DNA from: an uncultured Clostridium sp.
Lineage (GTDB): Bacteria; Bacillota; Clostridia; TANB77; CAG-508
DNA: 64,000 nucleotides
Direction: 5' to 3'
NCBI GenBank assembly: GCA_900557195.1
Contig: USRT01000003.1
Location: forward strand, 1-64,000
Under the pieces are notes generated by a model, which was given only the letters and a program-made list of their open reading frames with translations, was not told where the DNA came from and ran no database searches. A program made the position numbers and the translations under genes. This document shows, one piece after another, positions 39,988 through 50,326 of this stretch (positions within the stretch are counted from its first letter, which is position 1; each line of letters begins with the position of its first letter).

Positions 39988-40293
39988 AAAATTTCCTTCT
40001 TTCTCCCAAGTTCTTAGCTTGGGTGTTGTTAAAATAGTAAATGCAAAAGCTGAAAAAGAAGTTGTAAACGTGAAATTCTCACGAAACAATTTTCAAAATC
40101 AACTAATTGATAAATATATTATACTATATTTACATAAAATTGTAAAGAAACAGTAATATTGTAATAATAATATTGTAACAATAATGTAAACTTCTATTAT
40201 TTACTTTTTTTAACAATTTATATTGAAAAATAAAAATTTATGTTATAATAAAAGCAAATTTACGAAAGAATAATAACAAGGAGGAAAAACAAA

Positions 40294-42921
40294 ATGGATA
40301 AAAAATACGTATACCTTTTTCAAGAAGGAAATGCAAATATGAGGGAACTGCTAGGAGGAAAAGGAGCAAATTTAGCAGAAATGACTAATCTTGGAATGCC
40401 AATTCCACGGAGGTTTTACAATAACAACAGAAAGTTGTAATGAATATTATGCAAATAATGAAAAGATTTCAGAAAAGATAATAAATCAAATATATGATGC
40501 ACTTAGCAAATTAGAAAAAGAAACTGGAAAAGTTTTAGGAAGCATAGAAAATCCTTTACTTGTATCAGTAAGATCTGGGGCTAGAGCTTCTATGCCAGGA
40601 ATGATGGATACTATATTAAACTTAGGAATTAATGACGAAGTAGTTAAAGCCATAGCCGAAAAAAACAGAAGATTTGCGTATGATAGTTATAGAAGATTTA
40701 TTCAAATGTATAGTGATGTTGTAAAAGAAATACCAAAAAGTTTATTTGAGAAAGCAATAGATACTAAAAAAATGCAAAGAGGACTTACTCTAGATACAGA
40801 TATGGATGCAAACGATTTAGAAGATTTGGTAAAAGTATTTAAAGCAATATATAAAGAGCAAACAGGAGAAGATTTCCCACAAGATTCTAAAGCACAATTA
40901 ATAGATTCTGTAAAAGCAGTATTTCGTTCATGGAATAATCCAAGAGCTATAACATATAGAAAATTAAATGATATACCAGAATCTTGGGGTACAGCTGTTA
41001 ATGTTCAAGAAATGGTTTTTGGGAATATGGGAGATGATTGTGGAACAGGTGTAGCATTTTCTCGTAATCCAGCTAACCGGAGAAAACAAAATATTTGGCG
41101 AGTTTTTAATGAATGCACAAGGAGAAGATGTTGTTGCAGGAATTAGAACACCTAAATCAATGGACACTTTAAAAGAAGTAAACGAAAAAGCATATAATGA
41201 TTTTGTAAGATATGCACACAGATTAGAAAATCATTATAAGGATATGCAAGATATGGAGTTTACTATAGAACATGGAAAGTTATATATTCTTCAGACAAGA
41301 AATGGTAAACGTACAGCAAATGCAGCATTAAAGATTGCAGTAGATTTAGTTAAAGAAGGAATGATTTCTGAAAAAGAAGCAGTTTTAAGAATAGAACCAA
41401 AGCAATTAGAACAACTGCTACATCCAAATTTTAATGTAGAAAGCTTAAAATCTGCTAAAGTTATTGCTAAGGGTTTAGCCGCATCACCAGGTGCAGCAAC
41501 AGGAAAAGTAGTATTTTCAGCAGAAAGAGCAGGGGAGCTTTCTAAAAATGGAGAAAAAGACTTAATATTAGTAAGACTTGAAACATCACCAGAAGATATA
41601 GAGGGAATGGTAGTATGTAATGGAGTTTTAACTATAAGAGGTGGAATGACATCACATGCAGCTGTTGTTGCTCGTGGTATGGGAACTTGTTGTGTAGCAG
41701 GTTGTGGAGATATTACAATAAATGAAGACGAAAAGGTATTTTTCGCGCCAGATGGAAAATGCTATCATGAAGGTGACTATATATCACTTGATGGTTCTAC
41801 AGGAAAGGTATATGGCGAAAAAGTAGAAACAGAAGAAGCTTCATTATCTGGAGACTTTCGTGCATTAATGAGCTGGGCAGATTCTTACAGAAAACTTGGT
41901 GTTCGTACAAATGCAGATACTGAAAAAGATGCAAAACAGGCATATAAATTTGGAGCAGAAGGAATAGGTCTTTGTAGAACAGAGCATATGTTCTTTGATC
42001 AAGATAGAATTGCAGCAATTAGAGAAATGATAGTATCTAAAACTGCTACACAAAGAGAACAAGCTTTATCAAAGTTACTTCCTATGCAAAGAGGAGATTT
42101 TGAAAAGTTATATAGAGCAATGGAAGGTCATCCTGTAACAATAAGATTATTAGATCCACCATTACATGAGTTTTTACCACATGAAGACTCAGAAATAGAC
42201 CAGCTTGCGAAAGATATGGGAATGACTTTTGATGAACTAAAAGCTATAGTTGTAGACTTACATGAATTTAATCCAATGATGGGGCATAGAGGATGTAGAC
42301 TAGACGTAACTTATCCAGAAATAGCTAGTATGCAAACAAGAGCTATTATTGAAGCCGCGATAAATGTTAATAAAGAAGGAATGAATATTGTTCCAGAAAT
42401 TATGATACCATTAATTGGTGACTCAAAAGAGTTAAAGTATGTAAAAAATATAATTACACAAACAGCTGATGAAATGATTATTAGTTCTGGCATGAGCTTA
42501 AAATATCATGTTGGAACAATGATAGAAATACCAAGAGCATGTTTAATTGCAGATGAAATTGCAGAAGATGCTGAATTTTTCTCATTTGGTACAAATGATT
42601 TGACACAACTATGTTTTGGATTTAGTCGTGATGATGCAGGAAAATTCTTAAATTCATATTATGATAAAGGAATATATGAATTTGATCCATTTGCTAAAAT
42701 AGACACTGATGGAGTTGGAAAGTTAGTAAAAATGGCAGTAGAATTAGGGAAAAAAGCAAGACCAGATATTAAACTTGGTATTTGCCGGAGAACATGGAGG
42801 AAATCCACCTACAATAGAATTTTGTCATAAAGTGGGACTAAGTTATGTATCTTGTTCACCATATAGAGTTCCAATAGCAAGACTTGCAGCAGCACAAGCA
42901 GCAATTAAAAACGAGAGATAA
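40294..42921 (+). CDS. ppdK: pyruvate, phosphate dikinase with three CGGA +1 sites
   Basis: Skipping C40408 (Gly39), C41078 (Gly262) and C42786 (Gly831) assembles 874 residues, the standard PPDK size. PPDK interconverts pyruvate, ATP and Pi with PEP, AMP and PPi. The N-terminal ATP-grasp has GGKGANLAEMTNLGMPIP-GGFTITTE. The phosphohistidine domain has GGMTSHAAVVARGMG near residue 450. The PEP/pyruvate barrel has FGTNDLTQLCFGFSRDD. The last shift lies directly after the catalytic Cys in GIC-GEHGGNP, so only shifted protein can be active. AAGGAGG precedes ATG 40294. Confidence 0.96.
40408..40411 (+). other. CGG +1 frameshift site 15 (CGGA, Gly39 of PPDK)
   Basis: Codons run ATT CCA [C] GGA GGT TTT ACA. 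Confidence 0.9.
41078..41081 (+). other. CGG +1 frameshift site 16 (CGGA, Gly262 of PPDK)
   Basis: Codons run GCT AAC [C] GGA GAA, giving RNPANGENKIFGEFLMNAQGED. Confidence 0.92.
42786..42789 (+). other. CGG +1 frameshift site 17 (CGGA, Gly831 of PPDK)
   Basis: Codons run ATT TGC [C] GGA GAA. The TGC is the catalytic cysteine. Confidence 0.93.
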
Positions 42922-43288
42922 TTTTAAATATTTGGTTACAATTCAGACTTCATATTAATTTGGTGCCCGAGTTTTAGTGAAGTAGTATATTTATAAAAAT
43001 TCTAATTTGTTTTATACAAAGTTAGCTATATATAAATAAACTATTTCACAAATTACATATAAGATTAAGTCAAAATGGACAATATTTATACAAAAACATC
43101 CAAATAAATTACATAGAGCTTGTATTATATAAAGAGAATAGTTATAATATAAAACAGAAAAAATAAATAAGAATCTGAACTTTGAAGTAATATAAAAAAT
43201 GTAAACTTATACAAAAGTATATATATAAATATATTCTTGTATAAGTAATAATTTGAAATTAAAGTAGTAAGAAAGCGAAGGATAAATA
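42922..43288. other. intergenic region, nothing recognised
   Basis: About 370 bases of AT-rich DNA after ppdK with no supported gene. No clear terminator was identified. AAGCGAAGGA just before 43289 serves the next gene. Confidence 0.4.
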
Positions 43289-44086
43289 ATGGGATTAAAA
43301 GACTTTTTTAAGTATATAATAAATAAGATAACAGGTAAAGAGATTAAAAGATTACCACCACCGAAAGTAGTAATGCAAGAAGAATCTTTTGCGCCAGAAG
43401 TAGAAAAAAATGCATATGTAGAAGCATATACAAAAAGAATAAATAATGAAAAAAGTGAATTTAAGATAAATGAAGATGGAACAAGAATTAAATTTATAGA
43501 CCAAAAAACAAATAAATTAGTAGAAGTTCAAAAAATAGCTAAAATAAAGACTGGACTTGAATATAATGAAAAAAGTATAGATTTATATAAAGCAATTTAT
43601 GCATTTGGAAATAAAGAAGATAGAAAAATAAAGAAAATATATTTTGCACTTCCATCAGAAAAAGGAATATTAGATTTATATAAAGGTTTAACGAAAAAAG
43701 CATCACTAAAAAAGAAATTAAGAATAATGTTTTCTCCAAAAATATTAGAAAGTAAAAAGGTTTTTTTAGGAATAATAGTAGAAGATGAAATATATAATGA
43801 TTATAGTTTAGTACAATCTGGTAAATTAGAAGAATATGCTATAGAATTAGAAAAGAAAAGACAGATGATAAAAATGAATAAACAAAAAAGTAAAAACCAA
43901 GTAAAACAAACAATTGGAAAAAAAGATAAATTAAAAATGTTAAAAAATGAAATTAAAAAAGATAAATTAAATATAGAACAATCAATAGTAACAAAAAACA
44001 ATGTACAAACTGAAAATAAAACTAGAAAAACAAAAGATATAATAAGAAGTTTAAACAAGACAAGAGCTTTGAATGAACAAAATTAG
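43289..44086 (+). CDS. Lys-rich hypothetical protein
   Basis: The 265-residue soluble protein begins MGLKDFFKYIINKITG and has a central globular-looking part (residues 50-175). Its C-terminal 90 residues are very rich in Lys, Asn and Gln and likely form a coiled coil or disordered tail. No family was recognised. The low-complexity tail could bind nucleic acid or the membrane surface, which is speculation. A hairpin terminator follows. Confidence 0.55.
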   Translation: MGLKDFFKYIINKITGKEIKRLPPPKVVMQEESFAPEVEKNAYVEAYTKRINNEKSEFKINEDGTRIKFIDQKTNKLVEVQKIAKIKTGLEYNEKSIDLYKAIYAFGNKEDRKIKKIYFALPSEKGILDLYKGLTKKASLKKKLRIMFSPKILESKKVFLGIIVEDEIYNDYSLVQSGKLEEYAIELEKKRQMIKMNKQKSKNQVKQTIGKKDKLKMLKNEIKKDKLNIEQSIVTKNNVQTENKTRKTKDIIRSLNKTRALNEQN

Positions 44087-44102
44087 TAGCAAATGAACAA
44101 AA

Positions 44103-44129
44103 GGTGGACAGTTCTCTTGTCCACTTTTA
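44103..44129 (+). terminator. terminator / REP-like hairpin
   Basis: GTGGACA and TGTCCAC enclose GTTCTCT, followed by TTTTAAA. It belongs to the same repeat group as 17213-17325. Confidence 0.7.
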
Positions 44130-44256
44130 AAATTGTTTTGACATTAACATTTAAAATGAACATATTGACTTATCTAGCTAAATATATTAAATTATATAAA
44201 GAAATATTTTTTAGAGAACAAAATTAAAATAGACATAAGTGAGGAGAGATAAAACC

Positions 44257-44922
44257 ATGAAGGAATGTGAAATAAAAAATTTATACAATTTGGATGAAAC
44301 AATAGCAAAAGATATATTTGAAGGATGTTTGTACCCATGGGAAATACTACCTAAAATTAAAGATTTTATTATAAATCTTGGAGAAAGTTTGGATAAAGAA
44401 GAATATGAAAAAGTAGGTGAAAATGTATGGATTGCGAAATCTGCAAAAGTAGCAAAATCTGCATACATAAATGGTCCAGCAATAATTGGAAAAAATGCAG
44501 AAGTTAGACACTGTGCCTTTATTAGAGGAAATGCAATTGTAGGAGAAAATGCAGTTGTAGGAAATTCTACAGAGTTAAAAAATGTTATATTATTTAATAA
44601 TGTTCAAGTTCCACATTATAATTATGTAGGAGATTCTATACTAGGATATAAATCACATATGGGAGCAGGTTCTATAACTTCTAATGTAAAATCTGATAAA
44701 AAGCTAGTTATAGTAAAAAGTGAAGATGAAAAGATAGAAACAGGTTTAAAGAAATTTGGTGCAATGCTTGGAGATAATGTAGAAGTTGGTTGTGGAAGTG
44801 TGCTAAATCCTGGAACTGTAATAGGAAAAAATACAAATATTTACCCGCTTTCTTCTGTAAGAGGTGTTGTTAAAGAAAATAGTATTTATAAAAAACAAGG
44901 AGAAGTTGCAGATAAATATTAA
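44257..44922 (+). CDS. left-handed beta-helix acyl/nucleotidyl-transferase-like protein
   Basis: The 221-residue protein has a helical N-terminal segment (LYPWEILPKIKDFI). Hexapeptide repeats follow (VWIAKSAKVAKSAYINGPAIIGKNAEVRHCAFIRGNAIVG). Then comes GYKSHMGAGSITSNVKSDKK and a second set of repeats with VLNPGTVIGKNTNIYPLSSVRG. This resembles the C-terminal domain of GlmU-like or glucose-1-phosphate nucleotidyltransferases without the catalytic nucleotidyl domain. GAGGAG serves ATG 44257. Activity is unknown. Confidence 0.78.
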   Translation: MKECEIKNLYNLDETIAKDIFEGCLYPWEILPKIKDFIINLGESLDKEEYEKVGENVWIAKSAKVAKSAYINGPAIIGKNAEVRHCAFIRGNAIVGENAVVGNSTELKNVILFNNVQVPHYNYVGDSILGYKSHMGAGSITSNVKSDKKLVIVKSEDEKIETGLKKFGAMLGDNVEVGCGSVLNPGTVIGKNTNIYPLSSVRGVVKENSIYKKQGEVADKY

Positions 44923-44934
44923 TTTTATTATATA

Positions 44935-44971
44935 AAAAACCGCCATGCACATGCACGGCGGTTTTTCCATT
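44935..44971. terminator. bidirectional terminator
   Basis: AAAAACCGCCATGC and GCACGGCGGTTTTT form the stem, between convergent genes. Confidence 0.88.
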
Positions 44972-45014
44972 TTTAACCCTGCGGTAAGCTAATGGGAAAG
45001 CTGTAATCATCACA

Positions 45015-45653
45015 TCAGTTGGCTACCATATGGATAATTCCATCCAATCTATGGGTTCCACAAAACTCTTCAGAACCAATACGGTATCCAGTGGAATTCG
45101 TTTCATCAGTAATAATGAATGCATCACCAGTATACAATTTGGTAAGAGTAGAGTTAGGGTTGGTATCCCATTCGTCGCGGCAGTAAATGTATTCGCCATT
45201 TTCATCAGATCCGTCAGCACCGATTTTGGCGATGAGTTCCTGAGTGATGACAACTACCACACGACCAGACTCCGAAGGCGCAAGACTAGGTTTTACCTCA
45301 GATGCAGCTTCAAGCAACGGTGCCAAGTCACGGGACTGCTCATCTGTAAGTTTGAGATCAATGGGATTAGAGAGCAGCTTTGCGAGCTTGTTAGAAGGCG
45401 GGCAGTAGATGTCGTATAGGCCGTTAATCAAAACACGACCTCCGATAATGCGAACTACAGCTTCGCGGTCATCATCGTAGATGAAGCCATTAGGTGCTTC
45501 CTTGGTGGTGATTTTTACTCCATCGGGAGTGTGCTTAATCACACCTTCGACTTCGCCAAGATTTGAAGCAAGGCCAAGGCCGATAGTAAGCACGCTGAGC
45601 TTAGTAGCGCTGTGGTGAATGCCATTTGTGATGATTTGATTATTCTTTTCCAT
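45015..45653 (-). CDS. unknown beta-rich protein, probably acquired
   Basis: The 212-residue protein has no signal peptide, no TM segment and no motif I recognise. It has segments such as KHTPDGVKITTKEAPNGFIYDDDREAVVRIIGG, a C-terminal EFCGTHRLDGIIHMVAN and many short strands. AAGGAGG on the minus strand supports ATG 45653. A GC-rich hairpin (GCCGGC...) lies in its leader near 45667-45694. GC content and codon choice are clearly unlike neighbours. Confidence 0.6.
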   Translation of the reverse strand: MEKNNQIITNGIHHSATKLSVLTIGLGLASNLGEVEGVIKHTPDGVKITTKEAPNGFIYDDDREAVVRIIGGRVLINGLYDIYCPPSNKLAKLLSNPIDLKLTDEQSRDLAPLLEAASEVKPSLAPSESGRVVVVITQELIAKIGADGSDENGEYIYCRDEWDTNPNSTLTKLYTGDAFIITDETNSTGYRIGSEEFCGTHRLDGIIHMVAN

Positions 45654-45699
45654 GAGTGTGTCCTCCTTAAGACGCTGCCGGAAGAATAGCCGGCTTTAA

Positions 45700-46019
45700 A
45701 ATTTGTTATACTCATGCAGTCTCTCTGCAGAGCAGTAACCTTTTTCCTTTGTATTCATAATTACTGACCATGTCAAAATATTGATTTAAATCCCAAATGG
45801 GGATAACACTATGGTCTCGTTATGAAATATACAGTCGAAAACGGTTTGTAATAATATGATAACACATATTGTAACATTTTTCAAGCGTTATGTAAATTAC
45901 GTGACGACTGAAATGTAAAAGTTTCATTTTTAATAGAGTTATAAAATATTAAATATTTACTGAAAAATATTATAAAAATTGATTGCAAAATGAAAACAAA
46001 GATGATAAAATACTTAAAG
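45700..46019. other. intergenic region between acquired gene and proS leader
   Basis: No gene was supported. The left part is more GC-rich and belongs to the acquired gene's upstream region. From about 45880 the sequence returns to native AT-rich composition. Confidence 0.4.
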
Positions 46020-46235
46020 TTAAATATAAAAAATGTTGATTAGGACATGATTAAATAATCCCTTATTTAAAGTGAGATAAGAATAGTGAGAACTTATCAA
46101 TAACATTATTTAATTCCTACCTATGAATGAAATAGCAAACTATTTCCGGTTAAATATCGTTAAAATGAAAGAAGTTAAAATTAGAGGATGGTACCGTGCA
46201 AAAAAGCACGCCTTATGGTACTATCCTTTTTTGTA
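46020..46235 (+). promoter_or_regulatory. T-box leader of proS with terminator
   Basis: The T-box-like sequence GAGGATGGTACCGTGC lies near 46182-46199, with the UGGNACC core that pairs with the tRNA acceptor end. The terminator is formed by AGGATGGTACC at 46184-46194 and GGTACTATCCT at 46217-46227, then T residues. A CCT codon near 46113 could be the specifier for Pro, which was not verified by folding. Uncharged tRNA-Pro should allow proS expression. Confidence 0.85.
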
Positions 46236-46257
46236 TTCATATATACAAAAATTTGTA

Positions 46258-46290
46258 ATTGGACTAAAGAACCGTCCCTTTGTCCATAAA
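46258..46290. repeat. REP-like palindrome
   Basis: GGACTAAAGAACCGTCCCTTTGTCC resembles the inverted arms at 17213-17325. Confidence 0.5.
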
Positions 46291-46317
46291 ATATATAAAT
46301 AAAAGGAGAATGATAAT

Positions 46318-47617
46318 ATGAGAGTATCAAAAATGGGAATGAAAAATGTAAAATTAAGTAATTTAGATGAAATGTATCCAGCACAAGATATATTAATCCA
46401 AACAAATCAAGTAAAACAATATGGAAGTCGGAGTATATGCATATGATAATATTCCATTAAAGGTGCAAGATAATATTGAAGAAATTATAAAGAAACATTT
46501 TAATAAAGCTGATTGCATAGAAGTACAAATGCCATTATTACAACAAGAAGAAATTTGGAAAAGATCTGGTAGATATGATGGATATGTTGAAGATGGCGTT
46601 ATGATGACATCTGAAACAGATAAAGGAAATTATTGTTTAGCACCAACTGCAGAAGAAGCAATTACAACTTTTGTCGAGAATAGAGTTACATCACATAAGC
46701 AATTACCAGTAGTATTTTATCAAATAGGACCTAAATTTAGAAATGAAATTAGAAATAGAGGGTATCTATTAAGAGGAAAAGAATTCTTAATGTTTGATTT
46801 ATATAGTTTTGATAAAGATGAAGAATCTATGATGAAAACTTATAAAAAGATAAAAGAAACGTACTTTAAAGCATTTGAGGAATTACAATTAGATATAGTA
46901 GCAGTTGCAGCAGATAATGGTTCTATGGGAGGAAAAAATTCAGAAGAGATAATGGCACTATCTAGAATTGGTGAAGATACAATACTTTTTGATGAAGAAA
47001 CCAAACAAGGTTTAAATATTGAAGTATTAGAAAAAGAAAATGCGCAAAGCTATTTAAAAGAAGTATATAATATAAATGATATTAAAAAGTTAAAAGAACA
47101 AAAAGCAGTTGAATTAGGTCATATTTTTGCACTTGGAACAAAATATTCAGAATCTATGGGAATAGATTATATAGATAATGAAAACAATAGTAGACCATTT
47201 TATATGGGATGTTATGGAATCGGTGTTAGTAGAGTACTTGGATTAATGTATGAAAACAATGTAATAAAAGAGAATGATAAAGTAGTGGGATTTTCTTTGC
47301 CAATTTCTGTTACACCATATTATGTATATCTAATTAGTAATGATAAGAAAAGAGAACAATTAGAAGATCTATATGAAAAATTTAATAATAAAGATATAGA
47401 AGTTATTATAGATGATGTAAAAGGTTCAATTGGAGAAAAAATAAGAAATGCAAAGATACTTGGAATTCCATATGTTGCAATTATGGGAAATAATACAGAA
47501 GATGGATTTATAGAGTTAGAAAGAACAAAAGATGGAGAAAAGAAAACATTTGCAGTAGAAGATTTAGTAAAAGAAATAGAAAATATGAAATGGAGCAAAA
47601 AAGATATTACATTTTAA
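46318..47617 (+). CDS. proS: prolyl-tRNA synthetase, short form, with CGGA +1 site
   Basis: Skipping C46429 (AGT-C-GGA, Gly38) joins the start codon of proS to the main frame, for 432 residues. The enzyme charges tRNA-Pro. Class II motifs are clear: PTAEEAI near residue 105, QIGPKFRNEIRNRGYLLRGKEFLMFDLYSF (motif 2) and GCYGIGVSRVL (motif 3), followed by an anticodon-binding domain. At 432 residues it lacks the about 180-residue INS editing domain of the usual bacterial form. AAAGGAG lies before ATG 46318, within the T-box operon. A unshifted product would be 40-odd residues and inactive. Confidence 0.93.
46429..46432 (+). other. CGG +1 frameshift site 18 (CGGA, Gly38 of ProRS)
   Basis: Codons run GGA AGT [C] GGA GTA TAT GCA TAT, giving the conserved SGVYAY. 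Confidence 0.93.
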
Positions 47618-47697
47618 TTAAAAAGCAAAAATCCTTTATAAAGTATGTTTTTTTTTAATATAAAATAAAGTGCTAAAGATAGGAGAGATGTAATGAT

Positions 47698-49122
47698 ATG
47701 TTTTGTAAATCAATTGTAAAAGATTATAAAGATAGTAAGAAAGATATTGTCATATTTTTATTTGAAGAGTCAATTTGTCCAAGAGAAATAGAAGATACAT
47801 TAAACTATTCGATTAATGATTTAATTGATAAAAAAGAAGGAGAAGTTACTATAATTCATACACTTGGTAAATATGCATTTAAAAGATTTATTTTTGTAGG
47901 TTTAGGAAATATAAATGATTTTTCAATACATAAATTTAAGACACTAATAAAGAAGAATATTTCCTATTTTAAACTAAATTGTTTAGTAGATATTACTACT
48001 ATAAGAAACAAGAATATAAAAGAAAATGATTTAGTTAATATATTTATAGAAACATATTTGTTAACTAATTATCATTTTCATGGTATGGAAGAAAAAGAAA
48101 ATCTTATTCCAGAAATTGATTTAATTGTAAATGAAACTGATGAATCATTTATTTTAGATAAGGTTCAAGAAGCATGTTTTATTAATATGGCTAGAAATCT
48201 TATTAATATGCCATCAAATTACTTGAAACAAGAAGATTTTACAGAGTATGTAAAACAGATTGCAAAAAAAATAAATATACAATGTGAAATACTAGAAAGT
48301 AAACAATTAGAGTCAATTGGAGCAGGAGGAATTTTAGCTGTTAATAAAGGAAGTAACCAAGAAGCAAAGCTAATAATTCTTCGTTACAAAGGTATAGAAA
48401 ATGAGCCTTTCAAAGCTATAATTGGAAAAGGCGTTATTTATGATAGTGGGGGATATTGTTTAAAACCATCAACTAGTCAAATAACAGAAAAAGCAGATAT
48501 GTCAGGAGCAGCAAGTGTTCTAGCCACAATAGCTATATTAGCCAAGAAAAAAGCTAAATGTAATATTATGGCTATTATGCCAATAGTTGAAAATCTTATA
48601 GGTAAAGATGCATATAAATGTGATGATGTAATTACAATGTTATCAGGAAAAACAGTTGAAATTACAAATACAGATGCAGAGGGTAGATTAATTTTAGCAG
48701 ATAGTATCACATATGCTTGTAATCAAAAAGAAGTTGAATCAATTATTGATATTGCAACACTAACAGGAGCATGTGCAAAAGCTCTTGGAAATGTTTATAC
48801 AGGAATTTTTTCTAATTCTGATGAATTTTATGAGAAATTTAAAAAAGCATCTGAAGAAAGTTATGAAAATATATGGAGACTTCCAATAAATAAAGAATAC
48901 ACAAAAGAATTAAAAGATACAATAGTAGCAGATATAAAAAATTCTGGAGGAAATTCTTCAGTATCAAGTGCTGGAGCAAGTGTGGCAGCAGGATTTTTAT
49001 CTGAATTTTTATCAAAAGATATGCCATGGATACATTTAGATATTGCAGGAACAGCATTGGAAAATAAAAGTGCTACAGGAGTTATGATAAAAACAATGGC
49101 AAAATTTTTAGAAACAAAGTAA
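47698..49122 (+). CDS. leucyl aminopeptidase (M17)
   Basis: The 474-residue protein has the M17 metal-binding residues in GKGVIYDSGGYCLKPS near residue 243 and the NTDAEGRLILADS signature near 326. It cleaves N-terminal residues from peptides in the cytosol, as a hexamer in known members. The N-terminal domain is divergent. GGAGAG lies before ATG 47698, with other ATG codons close by, so the start is accurate only to a few residues. The gene contains no in-frame CGG. Confidence 0.92.
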   Translation: MFCKSIVKDYKDSKKDIVIFLFEESICPREIEDTLNYSINDLIDKKEGEVTIIHTLGKYAFKRFIFVGLGNINDFSIHKFKTLIKKNISYFKLNCLVDITTIRNKNIKENDLVNIFIETYLLTNYHFHGMEEKENLIPEIDLIVNETDESFILDKVQEACFINMARNLINMPSNYLKQEDFTEYVKQIAKKINIQCEILESKQLESIGAGGILAVNKGSNQEAKLIILRYKGIENEPFKAIIGKGVIYDSGGYCLKPSTSQITEKADMSGAASVLATIAILAKKKAKCNIMAIMPIVENLIGKDAYKCDDVITMLSGKTVEITNTDAEGRLILADSITYACNQKEVESIIDIATLTGACAKALGNVYTGIFSNSDEFYEKFKKASEESYENIWRLPINKEYTKELKDTIVADIKNSGGNSSVSSAGASVAAGFLSEFLSKDMPWIHLDIAGTALENKSATGVMIKTMAKFLETK

Positions 49123-49138
49123 ATATTATAAGATATAA

Positions 49139-49212
49139 TAAAGAGAAGATAATTATAGATTAAGCAAGAGAGATTCGGTTCTATTAAATATAAAAAGTCT
49201 TCTCTTTTTATA
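49139..49212 (+). terminator. terminator after M17 peptidase gene
   Basis: AAAGAGAAGA and TCTTCTCTTTTT form the outer stem with a long loop, ending in a T-run. Confidence 0.55.
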
Positions 49213-49503
49213 TTAGGAAAGTTTTTTACTAATAGGATAGAGTATGCTTTTAAATCTATTAAATAAAGATTTAAAAGGATTTAATATACACAAAAAAATT
49301 GTTTTAAGCTATTTTTGTGTAACTTTTATAAACAATAAATAGGTATATTTTTATTTACTAAAATGGCAAAACAAGAACAAGAAATGGACACAAATTATAG
49401 ATAAAATAACTAAAGTCTAGAAAGGAGGGAGGAAACTAAAAAAATAAAATATAATAACTGAGAATGTGTAATAATAAATATTAATATATAGGAAGGTAAG
49501 TTT
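49213..49503. other. intergenic region before the alarmone synthetase gene
   Basis: No gene was supported. AAGGAGGGAGGAAAC at 49421-49435 is a strong ribosome-site-like sequence, but no ATG with an open frame follows it closely. Confidence 0.4.
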
Positions 49504-50151
49504 ATGGAGTTAGAAAATAGTCTGTTAAAACAAGATACATTACATTTAGAAGGCAAGGATGTAGAAATTAAAAGTGAAACTTTTGAAAAATTAATGTTTT
49601 TGTATTCAGCAGCTTTAAAAGAGGTGGAAACTAAAATAAATATTTTAAAAGATGAATTTAAATATTTATATAATTACACTTTAATTGATCATATAACAAC
49701 CAGAATAAAGAAACCAGAAAGTATTTTAAATAAAATGAAAAAGAAACAATTGTATATAAACTATCAAAGCTTAATTGAGGAAATTAGTGATATTGCAGGA
49801 ATAAGAATTATATGTCCATTAAAAGATGATATATTTTCTGTAATAAATTTAATAAAAAGCTATCCAGAATTTAAGGTTTTAAAAGAAAAAGATTATATAA
49901 CAAGACCAAAGAAAAGTGGATATTCTAGTTATCATTTAATAATAGATGTTCCTGTTAATGTGGCAGGAAAGATGATATATGTAAAAGTTGAGATTCAAGT
50001 AAGAACTATGGCAATGGACTTTTGGGCAAGCTTAGAGCATGATATAAAATATAAAACAGATAAAAAAATTAGTAAAAAGATGTCTAAAGAATTAATAGAG
50101 TGTGCTAAATTGATTAATAAAATGGATGTGCAGATGTCTAATATGGTTTAG
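49504..50151 (+). CDS. small alarmone synthetase (RelQ/RelP-like)
   Basis: The 215-residue protein is a single-domain (p)ppGpp synthetase. RIKKPESILNKM and DIAGIRIICPL (GTP/ATP site), then KKSGYSSYHLII and VEIQVRTMAMDFWASLEHDIKYK, match the RelA/SpoT synthetase fold. It lacks the hydrolase and regulatory domains of the long Rel protein. GGAAGG precedes ATG 49504. It stands alone. Confidence 0.93.
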   Translation: MELENSLLKQDTLHLEGKDVEIKSETFEKLMFLYSAALKEVETKINILKDEFKYLYNYTLIDHITTRIKKPESILNKMKKKQLYINYQSLIEEISDIAGIRIICPLKDDIFSVINLIKSYPEFKVLKEKDYITRPKKSGYSSYHLIIDVPVNVAGKMIYVKVEIQVRTMAMDFWASLEHDIKYKTDKKISKKMSKELIECAKLINKMDVQMSNMV

Positions 50152-50326
50152 TATATGTATGAATGAATAAAGTTAATCTATTGAAAAATGCAAAAAGTAA
50201 ACATAATTCATTGATTTTTGAATATATAATTGTTATAATAAGAATGATTCAAACTAAAGCAGTTATAATATAATGAATTCCGTATTATGATTTGCTACAC
50301 TAAGTGAATTTAGAAAGGAATGTGAT

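Noticed and set aside
42922..43288. tRNA or small RNA gene after ppdK
   Set aside because: No cloverleaf, T-loop (GGTTCGAAT) or compact stem set was found. No tRNA was seen anywhere in the window.
49421..49435. Strong ribosome-site-like AAGGAGGGAGG without a gene
   Set aside because: No start codon with a sustained open frame follows at a suitable distance.
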